Shown here piece after piece: positions 46,601 to 60,500 of a stretch of 64,000 nucleotides of DNA. The DNA is taken from NCBI GenBank assembly GCA_008973525.1, contig WACJ01000314.1, positions 248,001 through 312,000 on the forward strand, written 5' to 3'. Both the position numbers and the translations under genes were made by a program. Numbering within the stretch: the stretch's first letter is position 1; every line of letters begins with the position of its first letter. This DNA comes from Stenopsyche tienmushanensis (Eukaryota; Arthropoda; Insecta; Trichoptera; Stenopsychidae). Under the pieces are notes generated by a model. That model saw only the letters and a list, made by a program, of their open reading frames with translations, ran no database searches and was not told the origin of the DNA.

Positions 46601-49600
46601 CTGAAAGGATGAATACAACCTTTGTGGAAACAGCGAAATGCTCATTATATGATGCGATATGCAGGAAACCAAAAAAGATACCGATGCATAGATCCAGTCA
46701 AAAAAGACAGCACGAATTCACGAGATGTCTTTTAGCAATCAATAATATTGTATTGATAGTTCTAAAGGCTCAAATGACCTACGATACATATCAAATGCAT
46801 AACTAGACCGTTAAGAAAGCTAAAACTGTAAGGTCCGACAACGGGAGCAAATACAGAAACAGAGAATTCCAAAGCTTTTATTTAAGTACAGCACCAAACG
46901 ACTGTACCACATTCGCCTCAACATAATGGCATAGCTGAAAGGATGAATACAACCTTTGTGGAAAAAGCGAAATGCTCATTATATGATGCGATATGCAGGA
47001 AACCAAAAAAGATACCGATGCATAGATCCAGTCAAAAAAGACATCACGAACTCACGAGATGTCCAAAGCTGTTATTTAAGTACAGCACCAAACGACTGTA
47101 CCACATTCGCCTCAACAAAATGGCATAGCTGAAAGGATGAATACAACCTTTGTGGAAACAGCGAAATGCTCATTATATGATGCGATATGCAGGAAACCAA
47201 AAAAGATACCGATGCATAGATCCAGTCAAAAAAGACATCTCGAACTCACGAGATGTCCAAAGCTGTTATTTAAGTACAGCACCAAACGACTGTACCATAT
47301 TCGCCTCAACATAATGGCATAGCTGAAAGGATGAATACAACCTTTGTGGAAACAGCGAAATGCTCATTATATGATGCGATATGCAGGAAACCAAAAAAGA
47401 TACCGATGCATAGATCCAGTCAAAAAAGACAGCACGAATTCACGAGATGTCCAAAGCTTTTATTTAAGTACAGCACCAAACGACTGTACCACATTCGCCT
47501 CAACAAAATGGCATAGCTGAAAGGATGAATACAACCTTTGTGGAAACAGCGAAATGCTCATTATATGATGCGATATGCAGGAAACCAAAAAAGATACCGA
47601 TGCATAGATCCAGTCAAAACAGACATCACGAACTCACGAGATGTCCAAAGCTGTTATTTAAGTACAGCACCAAACGACTGTACCACATTCGCCTCAACAA
47701 AATGGCATAGCTGAAAGGATGAATACAACCTTTGTGGAAACAGCGAAATGCTCATTATATGATGCGATATGCAGGAAACCAAAAAAGATACCGATGCATA
47801 GATCCAGTCAAAAAAGACATCTCGAACTCACGAGATGTCCAAAGCTGTTATTTAAGTACAGCACCAAACGACTGTACCATATTCGCCTCAACATAATGGC
47901 ATAGCTGAAAGGATGAATACAACCTTTGTGGAAACAGCGAAATGCTCATTATATGATGCGATATGCAGGAAACCAAAAAAGATACCGATGCATAGATCCA
48001 GTCAAAAAAGACATCTCGAACTCACGAGATGTCCAAAGCTGTTATTTAAGTACAGCACCAAACGACTGTACCACATTCGCCTCAACAAAATGGCATAGCT
48101 GAAAGGATGAATACAACCTTTGTGGAAACAGCGAAATGCTCATTATATGATGCGATATGCAGGAAACCAAAAAAGATACTGATGCATAGATCCAGTCAAA
48201 AAAGACAGCACGAATTCACGAGATGTCCAAAGCTTTTATTTAAGTACAGCACCAAACGACTGTACCACATTCGCCTCAACAAAATGGCATAGCTGAAAGG
48301 ATGAATACAACCTTTGTGGAAACAGCGAAATGCTCATTATATGATGCGATATGCAGGAAACCAAAAAAGATACCGATGCATAGATCCAGTCAAAAAAGAC
48401 ATCTCGAACTCACGAGATGTCCAAAGCTGTTATTTAAGTACAGCACCAAACGACTGTACCACATTCGCCTCAACATAATGGCATAGCTGAAAGGATGAAT
48501 ACAACCTTTGTGGAAAAAGCGAAATGCTCATTATAAGATGCGATATGCAGGAAACCAAAAAAGATACCGATGCATAGATCCAGTCAAAAAAGACAGCACG
48601 AATTCACGAGATGTCTTTTAGCAATCAATAATATTGTATTGATAGTCCTAAAGGCTCAAATGACCTACGATACATATCAAATGCATAACTAGACCGTTAA
48701 GAAAGCTAAAACTGTAAGGTCCGACAACGGGAGCAAATACAGAAACAGAGAATTCCAAAGCTTTTATTTAAGTACAGCACCAAACGACTGTACCACATTC
48801 GCCTCAACATAATGGCATAGCTGAAAGGATGAATACAACCTTTGTGGAAACAGCGAAATGCTCATTATATGATGCGATATGCAGGAAACCAAAAAAGATA
48901 CTGATGCATAGATCCAGTCAAAAAAGACAGCACGAATTCACGAGATGTCCAAAGCTGTTATTTAAGTACAGCACCAAACGACTGTACCACATTCGCCTCA
49001 ACAAAATGGCATAGCTGAAAGGATGAATACAACCTTTGTGGAAACAGCGAAATGCTCATTATATGATGCGATATGCAGGAAACCAAAAAAGATACCGATG
49101 CATAGATCCAGTCAAAAAAGACATCTCGAACTCACGAGATGTCCAAAGCTGTTATTTAAGTACAGCACCAAACGACTGTACCATATTCGCCTCAACATAA
49201 TGGCATAGCTGAAAGGATGAATACAACCTTTGTGGAAACAGCGAAATGCTCATTATATGATGCGATATGCAGGAAACCAAAAAAGATACCGATGCATAGA
49301 TCCAGTCAAAAAAGACATCTCGAACTCACGAGATGTCCAAAGCTGTTATTTAAGTACAGCACCAAACGACTGTACCACATTCGCCTCAACAAAATGGCAT
49401 AGCTGAAAGGATGAATACAACCTTTGTGGAAACAGCGAAATGCTCATTATATGATGCGATATGCAGGAAACCAAAAAAGATACCGATGCATAGATCCAGT
49501 CAAAAAAGACATCTCGAACTCACGAGATGTCCAAAGCTGTTATTTAAGTACAGCACCAAACGACTGTACCATATTCGCCTCAACATAATGGCATAGCTGA

Positions 49601-52029
49601 AAGGATGAATACAACCTTTGTGGAAACAGCGAAATGCTCATTATATGATGCGATATGCAGGAAACCAAAAAAGATACCGATGCATAGATCCAGTCAAAAA
49701 AGACATCTCGAACTCACGAGATGTCCAAAGCTGTTATTTAAGTACAGCACCAAACGACTGTACCACATTCGCCTCAACAAAATGGCATAGCTGAAAGGAT
49801 GAATACAACCTTTGTGGAAACAGCGAAATGCTCATTATATGATGCGATATGCAGGAAACCAAAAAAGATACCGATGCATAGATCCAGTCAAAAAAGACAG
49901 CACGAATTCACGAGATGTCCAAAGCTTTTATTTAAGTACAGCACCAAACGACTGTACCACATTCGCCTCAACAAAATGGCATAGCTGAAAGGATGAATAC
50001 AACCTTTGTGGAAACAGCGAAATGCTCATTATATGATGCGATATGCAGGAAACCAAAAAAGATACCGATGCATAGATCCAGTCAAAAAAGACATCACGAA
50101 CTCACGAGATGTCCAAAGCTGTTATTTAAGTACAGCACCAAACGACTGTACCACATTCGCCTCAACATAATGGCATAGCTGAAAGGATGAATACAACCTT
50201 TGTGGAAAAAGCGAAATGCTCATTATATGATGCGATATGCAGGAAACCAAAAAAGATACCGATGCATAGATCCAGTCAAAAAAGACATCTCGAACTCACG
50301 AGATGTCCAAAGCTGTTATTTAAGTACAGCACCAAACGACTGTACCACATTCGCCTCAACAAAATAGCATAGCTGAAAGGATGAATACAACCTTTGTGGA
50401 AAAAGCGAAATGCTCATTATAAGATGCGATATGCAGGAAACCAAAAAAGATACCGATGCATAGATCCAGTCAAAAAAGACATCACGAACTCACGAGATGT
50501 CCAAAGCTGTTATTTAAGTACAGCACCAAACGACTGTACCACATTCGCCTCAACAAAATAGCATAGCTGAAAGGATGAATACAACCTTTGTGGAAAAAGC
50601 GAAATGCTCATTATATGATGCGATATGCAGGAAACCAAAAAAGATACCGATGCATAGATCCAGTCAAAAAAGACATCTCGAACTCACGAGATGTCCAAAG
50701 CTGTTATTTAAGTACAGCACCAAACGACTGTACCACATTCGCCTCAACAAAATAGCATAGCTGAAAGGATGAATACAACCTTTGTGGAAACAGCGAAATG
50801 CTCATTATATGATGCGATATGCAGGAAACCAAAAAAGATACCGATGCATAGATCCAGTCAAAAAAGACATCACGAACTCACGAGATGTCCAAAGCTGTTA
50901 TTTAAGTACAGCACCAAACGACTGTACCACATTCGCCTCAACAAAATAGCATAGCTGAAAGGATGAATACAACCTTTGTGGAAAAAGCGAAATGCTCATT
51001 ATATGATGCGATATGCAGGAAACCAAAAAAGATACCGATGCATAGATCCAGGCAAAAAAGACAGCACGAATTCACGAGATGTCTTTTAGCAATCAATAAT
51101 ATTGTATTGATAGTCCTAAAGGCTCAAATGACCTACGATACATATCAAATGCATAACTAGACCGTTAAGAAAGCTAAAACTGTAAGGTCCGACAACGGGA
51201 GCAAATACAGAAACAGAGAATTCCAAAGCTTTTATTTAAGTACAGCACCAAACGACTGTACCACATTCGCCTAAACATAATGGCATAGCTGAAAGGATGA
51301 ATACAACCTTTGTGGAAAAAGCGAAATGCTCATTATATGATGCGATATGCAGGAAACCAAAAAAGATACCGATGCATAGATCCAGTCAAAAAAGACATCA
51401 CGAACTCACGAGATGTCCAAAGCTGTTATTTAAGTACAGCACCAAACGACTGTACCACATTCGCCTCAACAAAATAGCATAGCTGAAAGGATGAATACAA
51501 CCTTTGTGGAAAAAGCGAAATGCTCATTATATGATGCGATATGCAGGAAACCAAAAAAGATACCGATGCATAGATCCAGGCAAAAAAGACAGCACGAATT
51601 CACGAGATGTCTTTTAGCAATCAATAATATTGTATTGATAGTCCTAAAGGCTCAAATGACCTACGATACATATCAAATGCATAACTAGACCGTTAAGAAA
51701 GCTAAAACTGTAAGGTCCGACAACGGGAGCAAATACAGAAACAGAGAATTCCAAAGCTTTTATTTAAGTACAGCACCAAACGACTGTACCACATTCGCCT
51801 AAACATAATGGCATAGCTGAAAGGATGAATACAACCTTTGTGGAAAAAGCGAAATGCTCATTATATGATGCGATATGCAGGAAACCAAAAAAGATACCGA
51901 TGCATAGATCCAGTCAAAAAAGACATCACGAACTCACGAGATGTCCAAAGCTGTTATTTAAGTACAGCACCAAACGACTGTACCACATTCGCCTCAACAA
52001 AATAGCATAGCTGAAAGGATGAATACAAC
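43613..52029 (+). repeat. 194-bp satellite derived from copia integrase, block 1 (39 units)
   Basis: ATGAATACAACCTTTGTGG recurs at 43613, 43807, 44001 and so on every 194 bases, or 334 where a 140-bp extra segment is present (units at 44971, 45693, 46609, 48495, 50963, 51491). The length from 43613 to 52018 equals exactly 39 units, 33 short and 6 long. Each unit carries the integrase block QTTVPHSPQHNGIAERMN / TTFVETAKCSLYDA, split over the unit junction. Unit variants (T/K in VETAK, HHEL/HLEL/QHEF, KMA/IMA/KIA) follow higher-order patterns. Unit 40 begins at 52019 and is split by the LTR element. Confidence 0.97.
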
Positions 52030-52556
52030 TGTTGCGTGGACCAAAATGTTCTGTCGTCGACAGTTTGGTCGGCCTTAAGCTGGCCATACTTTTTGCTGTT
52101 AAGACCCGCCGCGGACTAACCGTTAGGCGGGCAACCAAAAAGTCTTAACGAAGTTGCAGCCTTGGGAGGCGGTCGACGGACATTTTGGGCCCGCATGCAT
52201 CGCCCCGCATGGAGGCCACGTGCCTCGCAATCTTCGAAGTCGTGGTTAAATAATTGAAGACTTTCATTCATTATCCTCATATCCCGTCATGGAGCATTCC
52301 CCTCGTCGCCGCTCGACAGCCTGACAGCCGTCGTCGATCCAGCGGATCAAAGAACTCTGCGCCCCCTCGCCTAGTTAGAGGGCGCGTCCGCCGCTGTTCG
52401 GGCTCCGGCGGCCGGCGTTGCGGCCGGCGCTTTGCGCCCGCGGCGCGGCCGTCTGGGCCGCCCGAGATACGCCGCGGCGGTTGGCAGCCGTGGCGGCAGC
52501 GGCGTTGGTGCTGTGTTGGGGGCTCGCGAAGCGCGGCGCCCCCGTCGTATGCAACA
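52030..52556 (+). repeat. 5' LTR of copy 1
   Basis: 527 bp. The first 130 bases hold nested hairpins (CTGTCG/CGACAG at 52051-52063; GTTAAGAC/GTCTTAAC at 52098-52149 enclosing CCGCC/GGCGG and CTAAC/GTTAG). The last 170 bases are extremely CpG-rich. It carries 11 more bases than its partner (GTGCTGTGTTG region near 52508). Confidence 0.9.
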
Positions 52557-52557
52557 A

Positions 52558-52574
52558 TGGTGTCAGAAAAGTGG
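52558..52574 (+). promoter_or_regulatory. Primer-binding site, tRNA-Leu type
   Basis: TGGTGTCAGAAAAGTGG starts one base after the LTR. The complement of the tRNA-Leu 3' end including CCA is TGGTGTCAGAAGTGGG, so the match is full except for two inserted A. Confidence 0.65.
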
Positions 52575-53981
52575 AATCCGGGACGACGACACCATAAGAA
52601 CGACGATGAAGGGAAACAGAAACATCATGGCGCGAAGAGTGAGGTTAGGATACCACCGGCTTGTGCGGCCATTTTGTAAAAATCAGCTGTGAGTATGACG
52701 CGCGGAACATCGACGCGCCGGCACCGGCGTATTGGTTGGAGACGATGCGGTGCGATTTAGAGGATCGCCAGGAATGCGGTCCGTCGCCCCATCATCCACG
52801 AGGAAGTTGAGGCGTCATGGAGACGCTCACTTCCGACCGACCACGCGGTAGCTGCTGAAGGCGAAGCACCTTCGGAGAGATGTCGACATCGGAAGTCGCT
52901 CGGGCTTCCAATAGCTCTAGCTGGAGCCACTACAGCTCATCGTCACCGTGATACGTAAAATTGTTTTGATTCAGTTCACAGTGGAGTTGTTGTGACATTC
53001 CATACAGTGTCGTGCATTTGACAGTTCTAGGTTAAGACTTTATGTTTGACAGTTGACGTTTCATAGTGATGTGTGTTGGAGATGATTATCCTCACGTTTA
53101 AACTAGTTTTTAGTAATTCTGAATGTAAATGTAACGCCATATTTCTAATCATTAATTTTTATATGTTTCAGAGACAACCCCGGGGAACGAATCCTCTATT
53201 CGTTTTAGGTTAAGAAGCTGTTGTTGTCGTCGCTTTTGTTTGATCTTTATAAGCTTCACGTAAGTGTGTCGTAATTGTTATGAAGCAAGTCATTGATGTT
53301 GTTGAATTGTATGAATAAGGTCGTCGGAGAACCATGGTTCGTGAAGTATTTATTGTGAGCCGCAATGCTTTGAACCAGGCGCTGGCGAGCTGGTGATGCC
53401 GTCAGGCTGGTAGCATGTGGCGTAATGGTATTTGAATAGAAGCAACAATAGACGCTGGCGACGGGAAATCCGCTGCGATAATTGTTATGGGTCTTTCAGA
53501 TCAGGGCGGATCGAACCACCTCGGTGGATTTGATCGCTGCCTTCCCTATCCTATCGAGAGGCACCGTCGTGACCGGTGAAGTAGGGTTGGCAGCCGAAAC
53601 TTTCAGTTTCGCGCAGTAATGTGATACTTCACGTACCAAGGGGTATCTCGACGAAGTTAACTAAATAAAGTTAAATTAGATTGGTTACGACACAGGATGG
53701 CGACGACAATGACAAGCTGCTTGGGGGATGTTTAGTTTTGTTATTATTGTTTGAATATGTACAAATTGGTTAATACTTGTGATTTAATTGTTTATGTTTA
53801 ATTGTTACTAGTAATTAAGAGTATAGAATAGAATCGTTCAACCAAAAGGATAATATCTTGTTAAGAAATCTCTTTGGCGTTGCTTTATATTTGAATGCTC
53901 TATGTAAACTGTAAGACTGAAAAATAAATATGCGAACGATTGTGAGACACGTGGTGTTTGACTCGGGACGAGTCAACCCTT

Positions 53982-53994
53982 AAGTCAAGGGGAG
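53982..53994 (+). promoter_or_regulatory. Polypurine tract
   Basis: AAGTCAAGGGGAG abuts the 3' LTR, the expected place for plus-strand priming. Confidence 0.65.
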
Positions 53995-54510
53995 TGTTGC
54001 GTGGACCAAAATGTTCTGTCGTCGACAGTTTGGTCGGCCTTAAGCTGGCCATACTTTTTGCTGTTAAGACCCGCCGCGGACTAACCGTTAGGCGGGCAAC
54101 CAAAAAGTCTTAACGAAGTTGCAGCCTTGGGAGGCGGTCGACGGACATTTTGGGCCCGCACGCATCGCCCCGCATGGAGGCCACGTGCCTCGCAATCTTC
54201 GAAGTCGTGGTTAAATAATTGAAGACTTTCATTCATTATCCTCATATCCCGTCAGTGGAGTTTTCCCCTCGTCGCTGCTCGACAGCCTGACACGCGTCGT
54301 CGATCCAGCGGATCAAAGAACTCTGCGCCCCCTCGCCTAGTTAGGGGGCGCGTCCGCCGCTGTTCGGGCTCCGGCGGCCGGCGTTGCGGCCGGCGCTTTG
54401 CGCCCGCGGCGCGGCCGTCTGGGCCGTCCGAGATACGCCGCGGCGGTTGGTAGCCGTGGCGGCAGCGGCGTTGGGGGCTCGCGAAGCGCGGCCCCCCCTC
54501 GTATGCAACA
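53995..54510 (+). repeat. 3' LTR of copy 1
   Basis: 516 bp; same ends and hairpins as the 5' LTR, with about a dozen differences and the 11-base length difference, so the two LTRs have diverged since insertion. Confidence 0.9.
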
Positions 54511-57500
54511 CAACCTTTGTGGAAACAGCGAAATGCTCATTATATGATGCGATATGCAGGAAACCAAAAAAGATACCGATGCATAGATCCAGTCAAAAAA
54601 GACAGCACGAATTCACGAGATGTCCAAAGCTGTTATTTAAGTACAGCACCAAACGACTGTACCACATTCGCCTCAACATAATGGCATAGCTGAAAGGATG
54701 AATACAACCTTTGTGGAAACAGCGAAATGCTCATTATATGATGCGATATGCAGGAAACCAAAAAAGATACCGATGCATAGATCCAGTCAAAAAAGACAGC
54801 ACGAATTCACGAGATGTCTTTTAGCAATCAATAATATTGTATTGATAGTCCTAAAGGCTCAAATGACCTACGATACATATCAAATGCATAACTAGACCGT
54901 TAAGAAAGCTAAAACTGTAAGGTCCGACAACGGGAGCAAATACAGAAACAGAGAATTCCAAAGCTTTTATTTAAGTACAGCACCAAACGACTGTACCACA
55001 TTCGCCTCAACATAATGGCATAGCTGAAAGGATGAATACAACCTTTGTGGAAACAGCGAAATGCTCATTATATGATGCGATATGCAGGAAACCAAAAAAG
55101 ATACCGATGCATAGATCCAGTCAAAAAAGACATCTCGAACTCACGAGATGTCCAAAGCTGTTATTTAAGTACAGCACCAAACGACTGTACCACATTCGCC
55201 TCAACATAATGGCATAGCTGAAAGGATGAATACAACCTTTGTGGAAAAAGCGAAATGCTCATTATAAGATGCGATATGCAGGAAACCAAAAAAGATACCG
55301 ATGCATAGATCCAGTCAAAAAAGACAGCACGAATTCACGAGATGTCTTTTAGCAATCAATAATATTGTATTGATAGTCCTAAAGGCTCAAATGACCTACG
55401 ATACATATCAAATGCATAACTAGACCGTTAAGAAAGCTAAAACTGTAAGGTCCGACAACGGGAGCAAATACAGAAACAGAGAATTCCAAAGCTTTTATTT
55501 AAGTACAGCACCAAACGACTGTACCACATTCGCCTCAACATAATGGCATAGCTGAAAGGATGAATACAACCTTTGTGGAAAAAGCGAAATGCTCATTATA
55601 TGATGCGATATGCAGGAAACCAAAAAAGATACCGATGCATAGATCCAGTCAAAAAAGACATCACGAACTCACGAGATGTCCAAAGCTGTTATTTAAGTAC
55701 AGCACCAAACGACTGTACCACATTCGCCTCAACATAATGGCATAGCTGAAAGGATGAATACAACCTTTGTGGAAACAGCGAAATGCTCATTATATGATGC
55801 GATATGCAGGAAACCAAAAAAGATACTGATGCATAGATCCAGTCAAAAAAGACAGCACGAATTCACGAGATGTCCAAAGCTTTTATTTAAGTACAGCACC
55901 AAACGACTGTACCACATTCGCCTCAACAAAATGGCATAGCTGAAAGGATGAATACAACCTTTGTGGAAACAGCGAAATGCTCATTATATGATGCGATATG
56001 CAGGAAACCAAAAAAGATACCGATGCATAGATCCAGGCAAAAAAGACAGCACGAATTCACGAGATGTCTTTTAGCAATCAATAATATTGTATTGATAGTC
56101 CTAAAGGCTCAAATGACCTACGATACATATCAAATGCATAACTAGACCGTTAAGAAAGCTAAAACTGTAAGGTCCGACAACGGGAGCAAATACAGAAACA
56201 GAGAATTCCAAAGCTTTTATTTAAGTACAGCACCAAACGACTGTACCACATTCGCCTAAACATAATGGCATAGCTGAAAGGATGAATACAACCTTTGTGG
56301 AAAAAGCGAAATGCTCATTATATGATGCGATATGCAGGAAACCAAAAAAGATACCGATGCATAGATCCAGTCAAAAAAGACATCACGAACTCACGAGATG
56401 TCCAAAGCTGTTATTTAAGTACAGCACCAAACGACTGTACCACATTCGCCTCAACATAATGGCATAGCTGAAAGGATGAATACAACCTTTGTGGAAACAG
56501 CGAAATGCTCATTATATGATGCGATATGCAGGAAACCAAAAAAGATACCGATGCATAGATCCAGTCAAAAAAGACATCACGAACTCACGAGATGTCCAAA
56601 GCTGTTATTTAAGTACAGCACCAAACGACTGTACCACATTCGCCTCAACATAATGGCATAGCTGAAAGGATGAATACAACCTTTGTGGAAACAGCGAAAT
56701 GCTCATTATAAGATGCGATATGCAGGAAACCAAAAAAGATACCGATGCATAGATCCAGTCAAAAAAGACATCACGAACTCACGAGATGTCCAAAGCTGTT
56801 ATTTAAGTACAGCACCAAACGACTGTACCACATTCGCCTCAACAAAATAGCATAGCTGAAAGGATGAATACAACCTTTGTGGAAAAAGCGAAATGCTCAT
56901 TATATGATGCGATATGCAGGAAACCAAAAAAGATACCGATGCATAGATCCAGTCAAAAAAGACATCACGAACTCACGAGATGTCCAAAGCTGTTATTTAA
57001 GTACAGCACCAAACGACTGTACCACATTCGCCTCAACATAATGGCATAGCTGAAAGGATGAATACAACCTTTGTGGAAACAGCGAAATGCTCATTATATG
57101 ATGCGATATGCAGGAAACCAAAAAAGATACTGATGCATAGATCCAGTCAAAAAAGACAGCACGAATTCACGAGATGTCCAAAGCTTTTATTTAAGTACAG
57201 CACCAAACGACTGTACCACATTCGCCTCAACAAAATGGCATAGCTGAAAGGATGAATACAACCTTTGTGGAAACAGCGAAATGCTCATTATATGATGCGA
57301 TATGCAGGAAACCAAAAAAGATACCGATGCATAGATCCAGTCAAAAAAGACATCTCGAACTCACGAGATGTCCAAAGCTGTTATTTAAGTACAGCACCAA
57401 ACGACTGTACCACATTCGCCTCAACATAATGGCATAGCTGAAAGGATGAATACAACCTTTGTGGAAAAAGCGAAATGCTCATTATAAGATGCGATATGCA

Positions 57501-60500
57501 GGAAACCAAAAAAGATACCGATGCATAGATCCAGTCAAAAAAGACAGCACGAATTCACGAGATGTCTTTTAGCAATCAATAATATTGTATTGATAGTCCT
57601 AAAGGCTCAAATGACCTACGATACATATCAAATGCATAACTAGACCGTTAAGAAAGCTAAAACTGTAAGGTCCGACAACGGGAGCAAATACAGAAACAGA
57701 GAATTCCAAAGCTTTTATTTAAGTACAGCACCAAACGACTGTACCACATTCGCCTCAACATAATGGCATAGCTGAAAGGATGAATACAACCTTTGTGGAA
57801 ACAGCGAAATGCTCATTATATGATGCGATATGCAGGAAACCAAAAAAGATACTGATGCATAGATCCAGTCAAAAAAGACAGCACGAATTCACGAGATGTC
57901 CAAAGCTGTTATTTAAGTACAGCACCAAACGACTGTACCACATTCGCCTCAACAAAATGGCATAGCTGAAAGGATGAATACAACCTTTGTGGAAACAGCG
58001 AAATGCTCATTATATGATGCGATATGCAGGAAACCAAAAAAGATACCGATGCATAGATCCAGTCAAAAAAGACATCTCGAACTCACGAGATGTCCAAAGC
58101 TGTTATTTAAGTACAGCACCAAACGACTGTACCATATTCGCCTCAACATAATGGCATAGCTGAAAGGATGAATACAACCTTTGTGGAAACAGCGAAATGC
58201 TCATTATATGATGCGATATGCAGGAAACCAAAAAAGATACCGATGCATAGATCCAGTCAAAAAAGACATCTCGAACTCACGAGATGTCCAAAGCTGTTAT
58301 TTAAGTACAGCACCAAACGACTGTACCACATTCGCCTCAACAAAATGGCATAGCTGAAAGGATGAATACAACCTTTGTGGAAACAGCGAAATGCTCATTA
58401 TATGATGCGATATGCAGGAAACCAAAAAAGATACCGATGCATAGATCCAGTCAAAAAAGACATCTCGAACTCACGAGATGTCCAAAGCTGTTATTTAAGT
58501 ACAGCACCAAACGACTGTACCATATTCGCCTCAACATAATGGCATAGCTGAAAGGATGAATACAACCTTTGTGGAAACAGCGAAATGCTCATTATATGAT
58601 GCGATATGCAGGAAACCAAAAAAGATACCGATGCATAGATCCAGTCAAAAAAGACATCTCGAACTCACGAGATGTCCAAAGCTGTTATTTAAGTACAGCA
58701 CCAAACGACTGTACCACATTCGCCTCAACAAAATGGCATAGCTGAAAGGATGAATACAACCTTTGTGGAAACAGCGAAATGCTCATTATATGATGCGATA
58801 TGCAGGAAACCAAAAAAGATACCGATGCATAGATCCAGTCAAAAAAGACAGCACGAATTCACGAGATGTCCAAAGCTTTTATTTAAGTACAGCACCAAAC
58901 GACTGTACCACATTCGCCTCAACAAAATGGCATAGCTGAAAGGATGAATACAACCTTTGTGGAAACAGCGAAATGCTCATTATATGATGCGATATGCAGG
59001 AAACCAAAAAAGATACCGATGCATAGATCCAGTCAAAAAAGACATCACGAACTCACGAGATGTCCAAAGCTGTTATTTAAGTACAGCACCAAACGACTGT
59101 ACCACATTCGCCTCAACATAATGGCATAGCTGAAAGGATGAATACAACCTTTGTGGAAAAAGCGAAATGCTCATTATATGATGCGATATGCAGGAAACCA
59201 AAAAAGATACCGATGCATAGATCCAGTCAAAAAAGACATCTCGAACTCACGAGATGTCCAAAGCTGTTATTTAAGTACAGCACCAAACGACTGTACCACA
59301 TTCGCCTCAACAAAATAGCATAGCTGAAAGGATGAATACAACCTTTGTGGAAAAAGCGAAATGCTCATTATAAGATGCGATATGCAGGAAACCAAAAAAG
59401 ATACCGATGCATAGATCCAGTCAAAAAAGACATCACGAACTCACGAGATGTCCAAAGCTGTTATTTAAGTACAGCACCAAACGACTGTACCACATTCGCC
59501 TCAACAAAATAGCATAGCTGAAAGGATGAATACAACCTTTGTGGAAAAAGCGAAATGCTCATTATATGATGCGATATGCAGGAAACCAAAAAAGATACCG
59601 ATGCATAGATCCAGTCAAAAAAGACATCTCGAACTCACGAGATGTCCAAAGCTGTTATTTAAGTACAGCACCAAACGACTGTACCACATTCGCCTCAACA
59701 AAATAGCATAGCTGAAAGGATGAATACAACCTTTGTGGAAACAGCGAAATGCTCATTATATGATGCGATATGCAGGAAACCAAAAAAGATACCGATGCAT
59801 AGATCCAGTCAAAAAAGACATCACGAACTCACGAGATGTCCAAAGCTGTTATTTAAGTACAGCACCAAACGACTGTACCACATTCGCCTCAACAAAATAG
59901 CATAGCTGAAAGGATGAATACAACCTTTGTGGAAAAAGCGAAATGCTCATTATATGATGCGATATGCAGGAAACCAAAAAAGATACCGATGCATAGATCC
60001 AGGCAAAAAAGACAGCACGAATTCACGAGATGTCTTTTAGCAATCAATAATATTGTATTGATAGTCCTAAAGGCTCAAATGACCTACGATACATATCAAA
60101 TGCATAACTAGACCGTTAAGAAAGCTAAAACTGTAAGGTCCGACAACGGGAGCAAATACAGAAACAGAGAATTCCAAAGCTTTTATTTAAGTACAGCACC
60201 AAACGACTGTACCACATTCGCCTAAACATAATGGCATAGCTGAAAGGATGAATACAACCTTTGTGGAAAAAGCGAAATGCTCATTATATGATGCGATATG
60301 CAGGAAACCAAAAAAGATACCGATGCATAGATCCAGTCAAAAAAGACATCACGAACTCACGAGATGTCCAAAGCTGTTATTTAAGTACAGCACCAAACGA
60401 CTGTACCACATTCGCCTCAACAAAATAGCATAGCTGAAAGGATGAATACAACCTTTGTGGAAAAAGCGAAATGCTCATTATATGATGCGATATGCAGGAA

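Larger units (their letters stand above)
52030..54510 (+). mobile_element. Non-coding gypsy-like LTR element in the 194-bp array, copy 1
   Basis: Two LTRs (52030-52556 and 53995-54510) begin TGTTGC and end GCAACA. A primer site TGGTGTCAGAAAAGTGG follows the first LTR; it matches the 3' end of tRNA-Leu with two extra bases. A purine tract AAGTCAAGGGGAG precedes the second. CAAC at 52026-52029 and 54511-54514 is the target duplication. The 1438-bp interior has no gag or pol and only short chance frames, so it depends on another element. Confidence 0.9.
48089..57039. repeat. 8951-bp tandem segmental repeat, copy 1
   Basis: Everything compared from about 48089 recurs 8951 bases later (for example 52030/60981, 53995/62946, 54510/63461, and unit variants 48107/57058 to 51825/60776). 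The left limit is set by the first mismatch, A at 48088 against T at 57039. The unit includes array, LTR element and array. Confidence 0.93.

Noticed and set aside
52254..52679. 141-codon Arg/Pro/Gly-rich frame and its overlapping frames (also 61205-61630, 54337-54567)
   Set aside because: They arise from the CpG-rich LTR, run across the LTR end and primer site, and have no domain.
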